A DNA stretch of 64,000 nt from Ruminococcus sp. (GCA_030533265.1 JAUNJM010000002.1:1-64000); one strand, 5' to 3'; counted from the first letter of the stretch, positions 36,957 to 45,580 are shown. A program made the numbers and translations. The notes: generated from the letters alone by a model not told the origin.

Positions 36957-36972
36957 TAGCTTATATACAAAG

Positions 36973-37006
36973 AAAACTGCATGGTTTGAAACCATGCAGT
37001 TTTTTA
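36973..37006. terminator. Strong bidirectional terminator between rpoC and ispF
   Basis: AAACTGCATGGTTT / AAACCATGCAGTTT, a 14-bp perfect stem with a 3-base loop, then T run. Only 11 bases separate it from the convergent ispF stop. Confidence 0.92.
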
Positions 37007-37017
37007 TTGCAATTTTT

Positions 37018-37491
37018 TTATTTGTTTTCTACCAAGCATACAGCCGTAGCAGAAATACCCTTTTCCTCGCCTGTGAAACCGAGTTTTTCCTCCGTCGTTG
37101 CCTTGACAGATACCTGAGTTACACTGATACTGCACGCATCTGCAATGTTCTGACGCATGGTATCAATGTACGGTGCAAGCTTCGGCTTCTGAGCACAGAT
37201 AGTAGAATCAATATTGACAATACTATAACCCTCATTATCCAGAATAGCACAAACATGACGCAACAGTTGAATACTGTCAGCACCCTTGTACTTCTCATCA
37301 GTGTCGGGAAAATGCTTTCCTATGTCACCTAACGCAACAGCACCCAGAAGTGCATCCATAACAGCGTGAACAAGCACGTCAGCATCAGAGTGACCAAGCA
37401 GTCCCTTGTCATGTGGAATATCTACTCCACCGAGTATCAACTTTCTTTCCTCACAAAGCTTGTGAACATCGTAGCCATAACCAATTCTCAT
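37018..37491 (-). CDS. ispF: 2-C-methyl-D-erythritol 2,4-cyclodiphosphate synthase
   Basis: 157 residues from the ATG at 37491; the ATG nine bases earlier touches the AGGAG site. Metal ligands lie in GYGYDVHKL and [16 protein letters not shown]; the substrate loop [10 protein letters not shown] is complete. It forms the cyclic diphosphate of the MEP pathway, upstream of IspH (also in this window, at 50030). It is behind pheA with only 12 bp between, likely one transcript. Confidence 0.97.
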   Translation of the reverse strand: MRIGYGYDVHKLCEERKLILGGVDIPHDKGLLGHSDADVLVHAVMDALLGAVALGDIGKHFPDTDEKYKGADSIQLLRHVCAILDNEGYSIVNIDSTICAQKPKLAPYIDTMRQNIADACSISVTQVSVKATTEEKLGFTGEEKGISATAVCLVENK

Positions 37492-37503
37492 ACCACACAT
37501 CTC

Positions 37504-38622
37504 CTAAACCTCAGAATAGTTTCCCAGAAACTTGAAGTATGAAAGCTCCGAGTTAAGCTCATTTATGAGCTTTATAACATCCGGAGATGATATACTCCCC
37601 TCAAAATCAAGGTAAAAAATAACGTCAAAATCAGTGTTTGCAATAGGCATACTCTCGATCATACAAAGGTTCAGCCCTGCAACTGAAAACTTTGTGAGCA
37701 AGCGGTAAAGTGATGATGAAGTATGTGGCAATGCAAGTGAAACTGAAATTATGTCAGCATTTTCAGGACAAAGATTCTTCTTTGAAATGAGCATGAACTT
37801 TGTATAATTCTCCTGCACGTTTGCAATGCTGTGTTCAAGAATCTCAAGTCCGAGGTCTTCAGCACAAACGGTTGAACAGATAGCTCCCAAAGGTTTGTCT
37901 GAGCTTTTTATGTAGCATGCAGCAAGTGATGTGTTCGAGTATGTATGCGTCTTAAATCCATGCTTTTTGATAAACTCAGAACACTGCATAATGCCCTGCT
38001 CATGAGAATAAATTGACTTTATATCCTCCAGCTTGACACCCTTTTTGACAGCAAGACAATGGTCAACCTTTACCTTTGTCTGAGCACAAATCTTGAAATT
38101 ATGTATCCTCATAAGACTGTATGTCTGTATCACTGAGCCTGTTGTACTGTTTGCAAAAGGAAGAACTCCAAACTCAGCGTCACCATTCTCAACGGCATTG
38201 AAAACCTCATCAAAATTTTCATAGAAAACAGTTTTACCGCCTTTGATAAACTGAGTGCTTGCGATATGCGAATATGATCCAACCGTTCCCGGAACGGCTA
38301 CAACAGGTGAGCCTGTAAGATCAAGCTTTTCAAACTCTATCGGGTTACTGTCAGAAAAGAATTTCTGATATTGCTTGCACTTTGAAATATCCATAAGCGT
38401 TGTAAAAAACACCTCAGCAGAGTTACCAAGCTCCTCAGGAACGTTGTTACGCACCTTTTTGATTATTTCATTTTCACGATCGGCCTGAAAAACAGGCATA
38501 TTATTCTTTATCTTATATTCAGCTACTCCGAAACTACATTCCATACGCTTTTTAAATAGCTCGATAATCTCATTGTCAATATCGTTAATATTCTGTCTGA
38601 GTTCTTTAAGATCCACGTCCAT
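37504..38622 (-). CDS. pheA: Bifunctional chorismate mutase/prephenate dehydratase
   Basis: 372 residues. Chorismate mutase of the AroQ class (about 1-85: DLKELRQNINDIDNEII, VAEYKIKNN). Prephenate dehydratase from about 110 (GTVGSYSHIAST, FANSTTGSV). ACT domain in the last 90 residues. It makes phenylpyruvate for phenylalanine. Two family-consensus spots differ: the dehydratase TRF motif reads TKF (ENYTKFMLI), and the ACT-domain ESRP that contacts phenylalanine reads ESMP. Feedback control may be altered; this is inference. Confidence 0.93.
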   Translation of the reverse strand: MDVDLKELRQNINDIDNEIIELFKKRMECSFGVAEYKIKNNMPVFQADRENEIIKKVRNNVPEELGNSAEVFFTTLMDISKCKQYQKFFSDSNPIEFEKLDLTGSPVVAVPGTVGSYSHIASTQFIKGGKTVFYENFDEVFNAVENGDAEFGVLPFANSTTGSVIQTYSLMRIHNFKICAQTKVKVDHCLAVKKGVKLEDIKSIYSHEQGIMQCSEFIKKHGFKTHTYSNTSLAACYIKSSDKPLGAICSTVCAEDLGLEILEHSIANVQENYTKFMLISKKNLCPENADIISVSLALPHTSSSLYRLLTKFSVAGLNLCMIESMPIANTDFDVIFYLDFEGSISSPDVIKLINELNSELSYFKFLGNYSEV

Positions 38623-38650
38623 GACCCCTTTTTATTTATTCTGAAATATA

Positions 38651-38679
38651 ATTATATCATATTTTTCTCTCTTCTGCAA
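38651..38679 (-). promoter_or_regulatory. Promoter of pheA-ispF
   Basis: Minus strand TTGCAG (38674-38679), 17 bp, TATAAT (38651-38656). No T-box or attenuator hairpin is evident. Confidence 0.6.
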
Positions 38680-38696
38680 GTAAAGCGAATAAAAAA

Positions 38697-38718
38697 ACAC
38701 AGCCAAAAAGGGCTGTGT
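38697..38718 (-). terminator. Terminator of nrdG
   Basis: ACACAGCC (38697-38704) pairs with GGCTGTGT (38711-38718), followed on the minus strand by seven T. Confidence 0.85.
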
Positions 38719-38816
38719 TAATTCATAAAAGATCAATCCACTATGTTTCTTCTCCCCAAATATCTGTTTTGAATATTTTTCATTCAACAAAATCTTTTAT
38801 AAATCTATTTGTTTTT

Positions 38817-39347
38817 TTACATCACTGACAACTGCTCCTGAGAAAGTGCAACAACTTCCCCTTTTTCAAGAGATTTCTGAACGTCAATGTATCGCTGATT
38901 AGAGCTTCCCATAAACTTTAGTTCCAGACTGCGTTTTGCAAGTACAAACGGACCGTCAACAAGATAATCAAGCCTTTTCAGTAACTCCATGTAGCCGTTT
39001 TTCTCATCAGCATGAGCCACCAGATACTCGAATGTATAACCCGTGTAAGCCATGACATTCATTTTAAACGCTTTATGAGCATGAATCCTGTCTGCAAGCT
39101 CTGCAAGAGGCTTTGCCTGACAGAATGGATCACCACCACTGAAAGTCACTCCGTCAAGAATGGGATCTCTTATTATCATCTCAAAAATATCGTCAGTGTC
39201 CTCCCAGCGACCACCATCAAAATCATGAGTATCAGGATTGTGACAACCCTCACAGTTATGCGGACACCCCTGAGTAAACACAGCAAATCTTATTCCCGGA
39301 CCGTCAACAATAGACTCGTTTATTAGTCCTGCAATTTTAATTTTCAT
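38817..39347 (-). CDS. nrdG: Anaerobic ribonucleoside-triphosphate reductase activase
   Basis: 176 residues, complete. The radical-SAM cluster motif is CPHNCEGCH (CxxxCxxC form), followed by TFSGGDPF for SAM binding. It uses SAM to place the glycyl radical on NrdD. It normally sits just behind nrdD. Here a frameshifted acyltransferase and a terminator-like hairpin (39368-39394) come between, so its transcription may be separate. GGGAGAA precedes the start. Confidence 0.95.
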   Translation of the reverse strand: MKIKIAGLINESIVDGPGIRFAVFTQGCPHNCEGCHNPDTHDFDGGRWEDTDDIFEMIIRDPILDGVTFSGGDPFCQAKPLAELADRIHAHKAFKMNVMAYTGYTFEYLVAHADEKNGYMELLKRLDYLVDGPFVLAKRSLELKFMGSSNQRYIDVQKSLEKGEVVALSQEQLSVM

Positions 39348-39367
39348 TTTTATTCTCCCAATATTTC

Positions 39368-39394
39368 AAAAGCCGTATATATCATACGGCTTTT
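39368..39394. terminator. Terminator-like hairpin between the acyltransferase and nrdG
   Basis: AAAAGCCGTAT (39368-39378) pairs with ATACGGCTTTT (39384-39394). Placed to stop transcripts from the acyltransferase before nrdG. Confidence 0.75.
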
Positions 39395-39401
39395 AATACT
39401 A

Positions 39402-40462
39402 TCATTTGCCTAACATTATTAATGACAATAGCTTTGATTTTCTAATTATAGTTCTGCTTATAATCATCGGAATAATAACACCTAAAGCTGTCGCTATAAC
39501 TACAGTAATATAAGAGTTGATTCCGATAATATTATTCAGAGCAATTGCACCCATTGCTACACAATACGGATTATGCATCAAATAAATATCGTATGAATAA
39601 TCACCGATTTTATTAATAATTGAACCCGAAGCTTTCAGGATTCTTGTGTTTTCAATATAAACCGCAAGACCATATAACAACCATACACCCAAGAAGCCAA
39701 TAATATACTTTACCAAAAGCTGAATGGATTCATTAAAATCAATATTAATCATAACAATTCTTAGAACACTGAACATGATAAATGCAATCGTAACAATAGA
39801 AAATGCAATCGGCTTTTTTATTTTTCTTATTAAGCTGGAAACGGAATTGTTATTACATATAAATCTTCCAAAAAAGAAGAAAACACACCACACAAAAAAA
39901 CGTCCGATAATATGAGGAAATTCAATATACCTTGTCAAGAACCCAAGAAACAGTGCTATCGGGAGCATGATAACATTACTTCCATATTTATTAATAATGA
40001 TATTAACTACAAAGAAAAGGAAAAGAACATATAAAAACCAAAGGTGCTCTGTGTAAAATTTATTGTATGTCAAAAGCCCTTTACCAGATCCCATAAACTC
40101 ATTTGTTCAAATCCGGCCTTTGTCAAAAGTCCACCTATTCCATTACTTAAATATGCAACTTGCACCCCGATCCATAGCAATATAGTCCAAAAAGCATACG
40201 GAAGTAATAAATGTTTTGCTTTCAAAGCAATAAAGCGTACCTTTTTACCATTCGCTGTATATTTTTCAAGCTTATTTTCAAACAAATATCCTGAAATAAT
40301 AAAGAAAGCCGGCATGTGAAAGCATGTAATAATCTGCCATATGTTTTTCAAGATTACCGTGTCTTCAACACGAGCAATCGCATGACTTATCAATACTACA
40401 ATTATTGACAGACCCCTTAATATTTGTATAGTATTTATTTTAGATTTCACGATTTTTACCAA
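39402..40462 (-). pseudogene. Acyltransferase 3-family membrane protein, interrupted by a -1 frameshift
   Basis: Two overlapping frames make one family-sized protein of about 350 residues. The first part (40462-40070, 130 codons) holds the catalytic start QILRGLSIIVVLISHAIAR and the next helices. The second (from about 40094 to 39402) continues at LWFLYVLFLFFVVN and carries the remaining helices to YDIYLMHNPY. The join is the heptamer AAAGGGC (minus strand, 40076-40082) just before a TGA. A 1-base deletion, a sequencing error or true ribosomal slippage could explain it. The start is uncertain (TTG at 40462 or a GTG 12 bases on; poor ribosome site). It is visibly richer in A+T than its neighbours, suggesting transfer. 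These enzymes O-acylate surface sugars. Confidence 0.8.
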
Positions 40463-40507
40463 TCTTTAATATATATTCGCCTGTAATATTCACAATATAA
40501 GTCTAAT

Positions 40508-42766
40508 TTAATTACAGCAATCAGGCATTTTTATTCTCTTGATTCGCTCGGTTCTTATTTTTGAGTGTTCAGCCTCACTTCTGCCACACTTTGGACATTT
40601 ATCACCGATAATACCTGTGTATCCACAAACAGGGTCACGGTCAACAGGATGGTTGACTGAGCCATATCCAATACCCGATTCTTTCATGCAACGGATAACT
40701 TTTTCAAATGCTGTAAGGTTCTGCAATGGATCACCGTCAAGCTCAATATAGCTGATGTGACCTGCATTAGTAAGATTATGATAAGGAGCTTCAATCTTGA
40801 TCTTATCAAAAGCATTAATGTTATAATATACAGGAACATGGAAAGAGTTGGTATAATAATCTCTGTCAGTAACGCCTTCTATCTTACCATAACGCTGAGC
40901 ATCCATGCGTACAAATCTTCCTGAAAGTCCCTCAGCAGGAGTAGCAAGCAATGAGAAGTTAAGACCTGTTCTTGCAGATTCCTCGTCCATTCTTGCTCTC
41001 ATACGGCTGATGATTTCCATACCAAGCTCTCTTGCTTCCTCAGATTCACCGTGATGCTTGCCGATAAGAGCTTTCAGACACTCAGCCAATCCGATAAATC
41101 CTACTGACAATGTACCGTGTTTGAGAACCTCACCAACCTCGTCATCATAGTCAAGCTTTTCAGAGTCAATCCACACACCCTGTCCCATAAGGAATGGATA
41201 ATTTTTAACCTTCTTTGAAGACTGGATTCTGAAACGGTGCATGAGCTGGTCAATACACAGATCCATAATCTCATCAAGACTGTCATAGAAAGCACCGATA
41301 TTGCCCTGAGCATTGATACCAAGACGGGGCAGGTTGATTGATGTGAACGAAAGATTTCCTCTGCCTGTTACGATCTCTCTAGAAGGATCGTAATTGTTAC
41401 CGATAACACGAGTACGACAACCCATGTAAGCAATCTCTGTATCAGGATCACCTTCCTTGTAATAAGGAAGATTGAATGGAGCATCAATAAACGAGAAGTT
41501 CGGGAACAATCTCTTTGCCGAAACTCTGCAAGCCAGTTTAAAGAGATCATAGTTAGGATCAGTAGGGTTATAGTTTATTCCTTCTTTTACCTTGAAAATA
41601 TGAATAGGGAAAATCGGTGTTTCACCATTTCCAAGACCTGCCTCTTCAGCAAGCAGAATGTTCTTGATTACCATTCTTCCCTCGATTGATGTGTCAGTAC
41701 CATAGTTGATTGAGCTGAAAGGAGTCTGAGCACCTGCACGGGAGTTCATTGTATTGAGGTTGTGTACCAAAGCTTCCATAGCCTGATATGTAGCACGGTC
41801 AGTTTCCTTAACAGCAGTTTTATACGCAAAATCCTGTATCTTTTTCACTGTTTCAGCATTTGCAAATGCAAGAAGCATTTCAGCTTCTGCTTCCTGATAA
41901 CCATTATCATTAGCAAGTGTTGGAACAAGTCCTTTTTCTTTTTCGATATTTTCAGCAATCTTCTTTGCAATATCAAGAGAATCTGTCACATTGCCAAGCA
42001 ATGCCAATCCTCTGTGAATATTATCGCGATAACGGTGCCTGAAAGTTTTCTTTACACCGTCAGCCATGTCGTAGTCAAACTTAGGAATAGACTGTCCACC
42101 ATGCTGGTCATTCTGGTTAGACTGGATAGCAATACAAGCAAGTGCCGCATAGCTTGAAATCTCATTCGGAGTTCTCAGATAACCATGACCGGTTGAGAAA
42201 CCATTCTTATAAAGTTTTTTCAGATCAATCTGGCAGCAGGTAGTAGTAAGAGTATAGAAATCCATATCGTGAATGTGAATATCACCCTCAGCATGAGCCT
42301 TTGCATGCTTAGGATCGAGAACATACATCTCATAGAACTCCTTAGCACCAACAGAACCATACTTGAGCATAGTACCCATTGCAGTGTCGCCATCAATATT
42401 TGCATTTTCACGCTTAAGGTCACTATCTTTTGCAGACTTGAATGTAAGGTCCTCATAAACCTTCATAAGACGAGTATTCATTTCTCTTGCACGAGTACGT
42501 GTACTTCTATAAAGAATGTAGGATTTAGCGGTAGCAGCATGGCCTTCTTCGATAAGTACCTTTTCAACGCAGTCCTGAATCTCCTCAACAGTTGGAGAAG
42601 TCAGATTCATGCTCATAAGCATATCTACAACCTTACCTGAAAGCTCCAAAGCCTCCTCATAGTCGCTTCCACCAACCGACTGTGCAGCCTTGTATATAGC
42701 ATTAGCGATTTTTTCAATGTTGAATGTAACGTTTCTTCCGTCTCTCTTTTTAATTTTGATAATCAT
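40508..42766 (-). CDS. nrdD: Anaerobic ribonucleoside-triphosphate reductase lacking the glycyl-radical loop
   Basis: 752 residues from the ATG at 42766 (GGAGG eight bases upstream). An N-terminal ATP-cone covers about 1-90 (IIKIKKRDGRNVTF). The barrel has Cys residues in TTTCCQIDL and YMGCRTRV, the thiyl/finger-loop sites. Zinc-site cysteines are in VCGYTGIIGDKCPKCG. In related clostridial enzymes ERIRRI is then followed by TGYLVG with the radical glycine and about 20 more residues. Here the protein reads ERIKRIKMPDCCN and stops. None of the three frames beyond encodes the loop. As read it could not carry its own radical. It has NrdR operators upstream. Confidence 0.9.
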   Translation of the reverse strand: MIIKIKKRDGRNVTFNIEKIANAIYKAAQSVGGSDYEEALELSGKVVDMLMSMNLTSPTVEEIQDCVEKVLIEEGHAATAKSYILYRSTRTRAREMNTRLMKVYEDLTFKSAKDSDLKRENANIDGDTAMGTMLKYGSVGAKEFYEMYVLDPKHAKAHAEGDIHIHDMDFYTLTTTCCQIDLKKLYKNGFSTGHGYLRTPNEISSYAALACIAIQSNQNDQHGGQSIPKFDYDMADGVKKTFRHRYRDNIHRGLALLGNVTDSLDIAKKIAENIEKEKGLVPTLANDNGYQEAEAEMLLAFANAETVKKIQDFAYKTAVKETDRATYQAMEALVHNLNTMNSRAGAQTPFSSINYGTDTSIEGRMVIKNILLAEEAGLGNGETPIFPIHIFKVKEGINYNPTDPNYDLFKLACRVSAKRLFPNFSFIDAPFNLPYYKEGDPDTEIAYMGCRTRVIGNNYDPSREIVTGRGNLSFTSINLPRLGINAQGNIGAFYDSLDEIMDLCIDQLMHRFRIQSSKKVKNYPFLMGQGVWIDSEKLDYDDEVGEVLKHGTLSVGFIGLAECLKALIGKHHGESEEARELGMEIISRMRARMDEESARTGLNFSLLATPAEGLSGRFVRMDAQRYGKIEGVTDRDYYTNSFHVPVYYNINAFDKIKIEAPYHNLTNAGHISYIELDGDPLQNLTAFEKVIRCMKESGIGYGSVNHPVDRDPVCGYTGIIGDKCPKCGRSEAEHSKIRTERIKRIKMPDCCN

Positions 42767-42825
42767 TATTTCTTCCTCCGTCATTAATTTCTATTTATTG
42801 CGAATCAATATCCTGCAAGCGTCAA

Positions 42826-42841
42826 ACACAAGATATAGTAT
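42826..42841 (-). promoter_or_regulatory. NrdR box 1 (proximal pair)
   Basis: Minus strand ATACTATATCTTGTGT, 14 of 16 positions of the NrdR consensus acaCwAtATaTwGwgt. Centre 31-32 bp from the next box, the usual NrdR spacing. Confidence 0.75.
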
Positions 42842-42856
42842 CTCATAAGCAACTAT

Positions 42857-42873
42857 ACACAAGTATATAGTAT
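42857..42873 (-). promoter_or_regulatory. NrdR box 2 (proximal pair), over the -10
   Basis: Minus strand ATACTATATACTTGTGT, matching the NrdR consensus with one inserted base. It covers the -10 hexamer of the proximal promoter, so bound NrdR would block initiation. Confidence 0.7.
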
Positions 42874-42890
42874 TAATTTGATTAAGTCAA
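42862..42890 (-). promoter_or_regulatory. Proximal nrdD promoter
   Basis: Minus strand TTGACT (42885-42890), 17 bp, TATACT (42862-42867), about 95 bases before the ATG. Confidence 0.7.
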
Positions 42891-43162
42891 GTGGATTTCT
42901 GACAAAATAAAGGGTGTTTTTTTGTGCAAGCTATACAAATACGAAAGTCTATAATTTTCTTCTTGCATTTTGAAAATTAAGATTTCCGAGCTGTAAAGTT
43001 TTAAACTTTACAGCTTATTCTGATAATTACCATTGTAAGGCTTTTAGCTTTACAGAACATCTTCCCTAATTAATGGGGTTTTTATGCTTTTAGACAGAAA
43101 ATCAACTGAATAGCACAAATCCTCAGTATTAAAAAACAGATTCGTTTTTTTGGACATAAAAA
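42891..43162 (-). other. nrdD distal leader with a possible leader peptide
   Basis: About 270 bp between the two nrdD promoters with no long gene. It holds a 13-bp inverted repeat AGCTGTAAAGTTT / AAACTTTACAGCT (42989-43001 and 43003-43015) without a T run. On the minus strand a 35-codon frame starts near 43143 (MSKKTNLFF) and ends in LIREDVL before a TAA; it lacks a clear ribosome site. I do not recognise the peptide. Confidence 0.4.
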
Positions 43163-43191
43163 ATAACATCAACCACAACATATAGTGTCAA
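43163..43191 (-). promoter_or_regulatory. Distal nrdD promoter
   Basis: Minus strand TTGACA (43186-43191), 17 bp, TGTTAT (43163-43168). It overlaps the NrdR box at 43173-43188. Confidence 0.5.
43173..43188 (-). promoter_or_regulatory. NrdR box of the distal promoter
   Basis: Minus strand ACACTATATGTTGTGG, 14 of 16 positions of the NrdR consensus, between the -35 and -10. A weaker match (11 of 16) lies at 43206-43221, 33 bp away. Confidence 0.65.
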
Positions 43192-43272
43192 GCGAATAAG
43201 CTTAACGACAGCATATTGTATTCTTTTTTTGACATATCAATCATATTTATTTTTATATGTTGTGCTATAATA

Positions 43273-43304
43273 AAAAAACAGGCACAGAAATCTGTGACTG
43301 TTTT
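43273..43304 (-). terminator. Terminator of the small membrane-protein gene
   Basis: ACAG-G-CACAG pairs with CTGTG-A-CTGT with one mismatch, followed by a T run on the minus strand. Confidence 0.75.
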
Positions 43305-43309
43305 TCCTG

Positions 43310-43510
43310 CTAATTCACAATAACCTGCGATGACTCTTCAAACGTGTAATCATGAGTAACGACCGATTCACCAATTTCATGACTCACAACATCAGTTATC
43401 GTTGTATTCATCATATAGGCACAGAATCCAACAATAAAGACAAAAATCGCAACAAGTGCAAGCAGGTCAATACGATATTTTAGCTTCTTTTTTTCCTTCT
43501 TCTTTGACAT
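43310..43510 (-). CDS. Small single-pass membrane protein, unrecognised
   Basis: 66 residues from the ATG at 43510 (AAGGAAG upstream). A strongly basic N-terminus (MSKKKEKKKLKYR) is followed by one membrane helix (about 16-36, LLALVAIFVFIVGFCAYM) and a short outer tail with no cysteines. By the positive-inside rule the tail faces outward. No family recognised. It has its own terminator and lies upstream of the nrdD leader, divergent from asnB. Confidence 0.55.
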   Translation of the reverse strand: MSKKKEKKKLKYRIDLLALVAIFVFIVGFCAYMMNTTITDVVSHEIGESVVTHDYTFEESSQVIVN

Positions 43511-43621
43511 ATTTATCTTCCTTATCAATTAATCTCTCAATATTATAACTTATTTTCACTCTTTTTTCAAGTCCTTTTTTATCCAACTATTTAAAACATC
43601 CAGCTTCACTGTGTAAAACTA

Positions 43622-43650
43622 TTGCCAAACTAAGTGCGTTGATGTATAAT
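43622..43650 (+). promoter_or_regulatory. Promoter of asnB
   Basis: TTGCCA (43622-43627), 17 bp, TATAAT (43645-43650), 44 bases before the ATG. Confidence 0.75.
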
Positions 43651-43693
43651 AATAGTATTGATTTTAATTTTATTATGAAATGAGGCATTTGTT

Positions 43694-45535
43694 ATGTGCG
43701 GATTTGTAGGCTTTACTAACAGAATCAATGACACTGATTTGGTTATCGAGAAAATGATGGATCGTATAAGACACAGAGGTCCTGATTCTGATGGAAAATA
43801 TGTAGACGAAAAGGTCGCAATGGGATTCAGACGTCTCTCTATAATTGATCTTTCTAATAAAGGCAGTCAGCCAATCTTCAATGAGGATAAGTCGATAATT
43901 ATTACTTTCAATGGCGAAATATATAACTATCAGGAGCTTAGAAACTCACTTATCAACGCTGGGCACAGCTTTTACACCAATACTGACACTGAGGTAATTG
44001 TTCATGGCTATGAACAGTGGGGTACTGATGTGCTGAACAAGCTCAGAGGTATGTTCGCTTTTGTAATATACGATAAGAATAAAAATCAGGTTTTCGGTGC
44101 AAGGGATTTCTTTGGTATAAAGCCTGTTTACTACGCAAAAATGGGTGAAACGCTGATGTGGGGTTCTGAGATTAAAAGCTTTCTTGATCACCCACAGTTC
44201 AAAAAAGAGCTGAACACTACAGCCCTGGAGAACTATCTGACATTCCAATACTCACCTACTAACGAAACGTTCTTCAAGAATGTATACAAACTCCCTGCTG
44301 CTCACTATTTTATTTATAAGGACGGCAAAATGGACGTTCAGAGATACTGGGAAGTTAAATTTACACCTGATGACAAGCCCGACCTTGAAGAATGGGTATC
44401 AAGAATTACAGACACATTCAAGAACTCCGTTTCTGCACACAAAATAGCTGATGTTGAAGTCGGTTCATTTCTATCAAGTGGTGTCGATTCGAGCTATGTT
44501 GCTGCCGTTGCCGATGTTGACAAAACCTTTACTGTCGGATTCGGTGAAGACGAAAAGTATAACGAGATAGGCTATGCAAAGGAATTTTCAAAATATATTG
44601 GTAAGGAAAACACTTCAAAGGTTATCACTCCTGAGGAATACTGGGACAATTTTGCTAAGATACAGTACCACATGGACGAACCACTTGCTGATCCTGCTGC
44701 TGTTGCACTTTTCTTTGTATGCCAGCTTGCAGCCCAGAAAGTTAAGGTAGTACTGAGTGGTGAGGGTGCTGACGAGATTTTCGGTGGTTATAATATATAT
44801 CACAACCCTGCTGACATGGCTTCATATAATAAGATTCCACGTCCTATAAGAAAAACTATCGGTGCAATAGCAGAGCATCTTCCTCATAGGCATGGTGTAA
44901 ACTTCCTGATAAGAGGCTCAAAGGACTTGCAGGAACGTTTTATTGGCAATGCTTATATATTCACCGAAAAGGAGCGTAAGCAACTGCTCAGAATCAAGAC
45001 AGACGCTCCGAATCCGATGGCAATAACAAAGCCTTTCTATGACAAATGCAAGGACAATGATGAGGTAACTCAGATGCAGTATCTTGATTTGCACCTCTGG
45101 ATGACTGGAGATATTCTGCTTAAGGCTGACAAAATGAGTATGGCTCATTCGCTTGAACTGCGTGTACCCTTCCTCGACAAGGAGGTCATGGCTCTCGCTG
45201 AGAAGATTCCTACAAAGCACCGTGTCACAAAGGAAAACACAAAGTACGCAATGCGAATTGCTGCACTGAAAGCTTGTCCTCCTCAGACAGCAAACAAGAA
45301 AAAGCTTGGTTTCCCTGTGCCAATCCGTGTATGGCTCAAAGAAGACAAGTATTACAACTACGTCAAAGAAAAGTTCACCTCACCACAGGCTGAGCAGTTC
45401 TTCAACACTGATAAGCTTGTCGCACTGCTTGACGACCACCGTGCAGGTAACTATGATAACTCCAGAAAAATTTGGACCGTGTTCACATTCCTTGTGTGGT
45501 ATGATGTTTACTTTGGTGAAAATACGCAATACTAA
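43694..45535 (+). CDS. asnB: Asparagine synthase (glutamine-hydrolysing)
   Basis: 613 residues. Met is followed by the catalytic Cys2 (CGFVGFTN) of the glutaminase domain (1 to about 190). The synthase domain has the ATP-binding PP-loop SSGVDSSYV near residue 260 and VVLSGEGADEIFGGY. It makes asparagine from aspartate and glutamine; the family also includes wall-amidating members, but nothing here points that way. Single-gene unit on the plus strand with its own promoter and terminator. Confidence 0.92.
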   Translation: MCGFVGFTNRINDTDLVIEKMMDRIRHRGPDSDGKYVDEKVAMGFRRLSIIDLSNKGSQPIFNEDKSIIITFNGEIYNYQELRNSLINAGHSFYTNTDTEVIVHGYEQWGTDVLNKLRGMFAFVIYDKNKNQVFGARDFFGIKPVYYAKMGETLMWGSEIKSFLDHPQFKKELNTTALENYLTFQYSPTNETFFKNVYKLPAAHYFIYKDGKMDVQRYWEVKFTPDDKPDLEEWVSRITDTFKNSVSAHKIADVEVGSFLSSGVDSSYVAAVADVDKTFTVGFGEDEKYNEIGYAKEFSKYIGKENTSKVITPEEYWDNFAKIQYHMDEPLADPAAVALFFVCQLAAQKVKVVLSGEGADEIFGGYNIYHNPADMASYNKIPRPIRKTIGAIAEHLPHRHGVNFLIRGSKDLQERFIGNAYIFTEKERKQLLRIKTDAPNPMAITKPFYDKCKDNDEVTQMQYLDLHLWMTGDILLKADKMSMAHSLELRVPFLDKEVMALAEKIPTKHRVTKENTKYAMRIAALKACPPQTANKKKLGFPVPIRVWLKEDKYYNYVKEKFTSPQAEQFFNTDKLVALLDDHRAGNYDNSRKIWTVFTFLVWYDVYFGENTQY

Positions 45536-45540
45536 AAGAA

Positions 45541-45575
45541 AAGTCTGTCGGCAGTTCACAAACGCTGACAGACTT
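45541..45575. terminator. Bidirectional terminator between asnB and the HAD gene
   Basis: AAGTCTGTC (45541-45549) pairs with GACAGACTT (45567-45575), with T run after it, between convergent genes. Confidence 0.8.
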
Positions 45576-45580
45576 TTATA

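Noticed and set aside
42989..43015. Terminator reading of the AGCTGTAAAGTTT inverted repeat
   Set aside because: No T run follows on either strand, so it is listed only as part of the nrdD leader.
43229..43271. Plus-strand promoter TTGACA ... TATAAT
   Set aside because: The spacer is 31 bp, far from 17, and no plus-strand gene begins nearby until asnB, which has its own promoter.
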